Shown: piece by piece, positions 56,824 to 58,746 of the stretch
How the letters are laid out: each line of letters opens with the position of its first letter
Numbering within the stretch: the first letter of the stretch is position 1
Notes under the pieces: model-generated
Told to the model about the DNA's origin: nothing
Seen by the model: only the letters and a program-made list of their open reading frames with translations
Database searches by the model: none
From: Opitutaceae bacterium EW11
GTDB taxonomy: Bacteria; Verrucomicrobiota; Verrucomicrobiia; Opitutales; Opitutaceae
Length of the DNA: 58,746 nt
Direction: 5' to 3'
Assembly: GCA_003054665.1 (NCBI GenBank)
Contig: QAYY01000021.1
Span: 1 to 58,746, forward strand
Position numbers and translations under genes: made by a program

Positions 56824-57039
56824 ATGAGTACTGGAGTCGTCTGCTTTGTGTTCGGTATTCCTGCGTCCATCTTGTGGATTAACGGACTCAGGAAAGGTAT
56901 TATGTGGGGAAAGCCCATGAGATGGATACGACGCACCGAAGAGCCATTCGTATTTTGGGTATTGTCCGCATTTTGGGGAACCATCGCAGTCGGCTTTGTT
57001 GTAGCTCCTTTGTTGAATTGGCTAGGCATTCGAGAATGA
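56824..57039 (+). CDS. Cassette 5: two-helix membrane protein
   Basis: 71 residues with two transmembrane segments (about 4-20 and 45-65) and a basic loop between them (RKGIMWGKPMRWIRR). No family was recognised. ATG 56824 is 31 bases into the cassette, further than in the others. ATG 56743 upstream lies inside the previous attC and is unlikely. Confidence 0.6.
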   Translation: MSTGVVCFVFGIPASILWINGLRKGIMWGKPMRWIRRTEEPFVFWVLSAFWGTIAVGFVVAPLLNWLGIRE

Positions 57040-57126
57040 TCATTTGTATCTCTTCATAGAAATGTACTACGGCTTTTCGATGGAAGCGCGTTGGCTTATT
57101 GGATGTCGTGGATTTCCTCCATCTCG

Positions 57127-57226
57127 GCCGAACCAGTCGCTGGAGCCAACGCCCACAGCCGTCACGCCCCGTGCTTCCGCACGTGTCGCGCCAGCTGTAG
57201 GCGTGGCTCATCATTAAACGTTCGGC
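57127..57226 (+). repeat. attC site 5
   Basis: 100 bp from R'' GCCGAAC (57127) to R' GTTCGGC (57220-57226). The stem contains one C/T difference (CCCACAG against CTGTAGG), giving a G-U or C-A mismatch. Confidence 0.93.
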
Positions 57227-57571
57227 ATGAGAATTACGTTCATGATTGTCGCAGCAAATTTGATGCTCGCAGCTTGTGCTTCCGACAAGAAGCCGGTTGG
57301 CAGGCCGAGCACCGAAAGAATCGTTTCGCTCGAAGCTCCTGTCGGCAGTGACGTAGCTGCAGCGTTGAAGACGATCGAGCGGCACAAATGGAGATTGCTC
57401 AGCTTTGCGCCGAGCGACATAGCAGTGGATATCGATAAGGAGCCCAGACTCTTAATTGCCTGCACGAATGGCGACGGAACCGGAGATGGAGTCTGCTGGG
57501 TGGTTCAGCCCTCCGGGCGCATTTCCTCGGTAACGGTGGACGAGCGGCCAGAGGAAACGTCGAGGCGATGA
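57227..57571 (+). CDS. Cassette 6: small lipoprotein
   Basis: 114 residues. Signal peptide with lipobox MLAACASD near residue 17, then a beta-rich soluble domain (RIVSLEAPVGSDVAAALKTI, WRLLSFAPSDIAVDIDKE, VCWVVQPSGRISSVTVDE). No family was recognised. The ATG begins directly at the base after the core GTTCGGC, so there is no room for a normal ribosome-binding site inside the cassette: it would lie in the attC. Confidence 0.72.
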   Translation: MRITFMIVAANLMLAACASDKKPVGRPSTERIVSLEAPVGSDVAAALKTIERHKWRLLSFAPSDIAVDIDKEPRLLIACTNGDGTGDGVCWVVQPSGRISSVTVDERPEETSRR

Positions 57572-57628
57572 GCTTTAGCCGCCCTCCAATTTACGACGCC
57601 TTCCTGGTCTCATTGCGCTGGCCTCCCG

Positions 57629-57728
57629 GCCGAACAAGTCGCTACAGCCAACGTCCCCAGCCGTCACGCCTCGTGCTTGCGCACGAGTCGCGCCGGCCGG
57701 GGACGTGGCTGAGCATTAAACGTTCGGC
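57629..57728 (+). repeat. attC site 6
   Basis: 100 bp from R'' GCCGAAC (57629) to R' GTTCGGC (57722-57728). The arms are changed in a paired way (GTCCCCAGCCG/CCGGCCGGGGAC), which keeps the fold while the sequence drifts, a sign that structure is selected. Confidence 0.93.
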
Positions 57729-57737
57729 TATGAGCCA

Positions 57738-58247
57738 ATGCGCTATTCTAGCCTGATTACTTTTGTCTGCGTGATCGGCTTGGCTGGCTGCGATTCGATT
57801 TCGCATCGTCAGTATGTGATTTCTGATGCGACGTTGGTCGACCGGAGCGAGGTCCAGAAAGTCGTAAGTTCACTCGGTCGAGATGAGTCGTTTCGGCAGG
57901 TTTCGCTCCAGAAGACTCCGCTAGTCGTGCTGTGTGCATTCGTCGAGGAGGTGCCTCATTTTCCAGTTGAGCTAGGTTCGCGAGTTGCAGGCACGAGCGT
58001 TGTCGCTGAGGTGCGATGTTTTCACCCGGGGCCGCCCAACAAAGCACCGGCGACCTTCTCCCGTGTGGCCGATAGGCTTTATGCGATGCTTAGGGAGCGG
58101 TTTGGAGTGCGGGTTGAAGATCTGTCCAGTGATCCGATACCTTTTTCCTCCGAGCCGCCGAACCAGTCGCTGGAGCCAACGGCTACAGCTGTCACGCCAC
58201 GTGCTGGCGCACGTGTCGCGCCAGCCGTAGCCGTGGCTCATCATTAA
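57738..58247 (+). CDS. Cassette 7: lipoprotein with attC-encoded C-terminal tail
   Basis: 169 residues. Signal peptide and lipobox (VIGLAGCDS), then a mixed soluble domain with a PLVVLCAFVEEVPHFPVELG core and ADRLYAMLRERFGVRV. No family was recognised. The last ~28 residues (NQSLEPTATAVTPRAGARVA and on) are translated directly from attC 7, so the native domain ends near residue 140. ATG 57738 is 15 bases after the cassette edge. Confidence 0.72.
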   Translation: MRYSSLITFVCVIGLAGCDSISHRQYVISDATLVDRSEVQKVVSSLGRDESFRQVSLQKTPLVVLCAFVEEVPHFPVELGSRVAGTSVVAEVRCFHPGPPNKAPATFSRVADRLYAMLRERFGVRVEDLSSDPIPFSSEPPNQSLEPTATAVTPRAGARVAPAVAVAHH

Positions 58248-58256
58248 ACGTTAGGC
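58157..58256 (+). repeat. attC site 7
   Basis: 100 bp from R'' GCCGAAC (58157) to R' GTTAGGC (58250-58256). Arms GGCTACAGCTG/CAGCCGTAGCC. R' differs because the next cassette starts TTAGGC. Confidence 0.93.
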
Positions 58257-58264
58257 AAAAACGC

Positions 58265-58732
58265 ATGACCGACTATCACGTCATTATTCCCGACGAAGAT
58301 TACCAGATCGTTGAGTTTCGACAGGACGACTTACCGGGCGTTGCTGTAATCAACCGCGCTCTTCGAGAGTTTGAGCCCAAAGTTGTGTTTTCGTGGCATC
58401 TCTCAGTGATGATTCGGTTCGTGGATCTCATCGAGCAAGGGATGCCATCGCAGGCTGATCGAGACCTGGTTGATCCGTTTGGCGACATGCTGGACGCGAA
58501 GTTCAAAGGTGACTCGCCCGACAAGCCGAATGCGTTGTTTTTGGCGCGCATTACGTGGAAAGGCAGTCGTGAGCTGATCTATCGAGTCTTTGATCCGGAG
58601 CCAGCAGACGCGGTTCTGCGGGAGCTCATCGAGAAGAAGACATATCCTCGCGAGTTCGATTACCGCATCGATAATGATGCCGAGTGGAAGCTGGCTTCTT
58701 GGCATTTGAGCGCCTGCGTGAATAATGCCTAA
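58265..58732 (+). CDS. Cassette 8: DUF695-like hypothetical protein
   Basis: 155 residues, soluble. WHLSVMIRFVD, FLARITWKGSRELIYRVFDPE and a C-terminal DYRIDNDAEWKLASWHLSA resemble DUF695-family proteins, which have no known function. The best assignment is tentative. ATG 58265 is 14 bases after the cassette edge. The stop is inside the R'' box of the next attC. Confidence 0.65.
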   Translation: MTDYHVIIPDEDYQIVEFRQDDLPGVAVINRALREFEPKVVFSWHLSVMIRFVDLIEQGMPSQADRDLVDPFGDMLDAKFKGDSPDKPNALFLARITWKGSRELIYRVFDPEPADAVLRELIEKKTYPREFDYRIDNDAEWKLASWHLSACVNNA

Positions 58733-58746
58733 CTGTAGCGCCCCGA
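58727..58746 (+). repeat. attC site 8 (truncated by window end)
   Basis: R'' GCCTAAC at 58727-58733 is complementary to this cassette's start (GTTAGGC). The next bases TGTAGCGCCCCGA differ from the CAGTCGCTGGAGC of the other sites, so this attC is of a different sequence type and cassette 8 came from another source. Confidence 0.75.

Larger units (their letters stand above)
54591..58746 (+). mobile_element. Integron gene-cassette array (8 cassettes, right end outside window)
   Basis: Seven complete ~100-bp attC sites and the start of an eighth alternate with single genes, all on the + strand. Cassette boundaries (at G/TT): 54592, 55128, 55671, 56233, 56793, 57221, 57723 and 58251. In every cassette the R'' box of its own attC is complementary to that cassette's first bases. 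This includes cassette 3, which starts TTAGGA and has R'' TCCTAAC, and cassette 8, which starts TTAGGC and has R'' GCCTAAC. No integrase was seen. Nearly identical attC sites are typical of sedentary chromosomal integrons. Confidence 0.92.

Noticed and set aside
57972-58244. Minus-strand frames starting MMSHGYGWRD and similar ones at each attC
   Set aside because: They are translations of the antisense of the attC sites and recur at every site with the same start; not genes.
55034-58256. The repeats as MITE or REP-type transposable elements
   Set aside because: No target duplication, constant orientation, and the R'' box follows the start of each cassette, which a transposon model does not explain.
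54591-58746. The 100-bp repeats as a CRISPR array
   Set aside because: Spacing is 430-560 bp and each interval holds one ORF; the repeats are imperfect inverted repeats with core sites. They are attC sites, not CRISPR repeats.

Overview
The window looks like chromosomal DNA of a GC-rich Gram-negative bacterium, most likely Verrucomicrobiota and probably close to Opitutaceae. That placement is inferred: LptD and Pal show an outer membrane, and the gene families and pectin-active enzymes fit, but there is no rRNA or other decisive marker.

Region 1 (1-13,536). Twenty-four consecutive small genes all lie on the + strand: acetyltransferases, VOC/glyoxalase proteins, cupins, a macrodomain protein, a ceramidase-like membrane protein, an ATPase, a DinB-like protein and many 2-4-helix membrane proteins. 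At least four decayed integron attC sites remain (219-288, 1851-1956, 2109-2207, 2715-2820). Their sequence matches the intact attC sites at the other end of the window. The left part is therefore best read as a fossil cassette array.

Region 2 (13,655-53,973) is ordinary chromosome with mixed strands. It holds a pectin-utilisation group (SGNH acetylesterase, family 22 oligogalacturonate lyase, GH43 arabinanase), aquaporin, an M50 protease, an NtrC-type regulator, acylphosphatase, cysC-cysD-cysN, menA, an HDOD protein with trxA and scpA, an rsmB-like gene, lptD, ppc, glgB, a two-domain creatininase-like protein, purH, M48 and M20 peptidases, pal, a CbiX-like protein, a NarL-type regulator, a lipoprotein with a signal-peptidase fold, tRNA-Lys, an ECF sigma/anti-sigma pair, ruvA, dapB-dapA and pilT.

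Region 3 (54,591-58,746) is the most striking part: an intact integron cassette array with seven complete, nearly identical ~100-bp attC sites and the start of an eighth, delimiting eight one-gene cassettes all on the + strand. Each cassette's R'' box complements that cassette's own 5' end, as expected for cassettes that excise as circles. The cargo is mainly small lipoproteins and membrane proteins of unknown function. No integrase gene was found. The left edge of the array is a bare GTTCGGC core without an attC hairpin, so it is either an attI site or the edge of a cluster lacking an integrase (CALIN).
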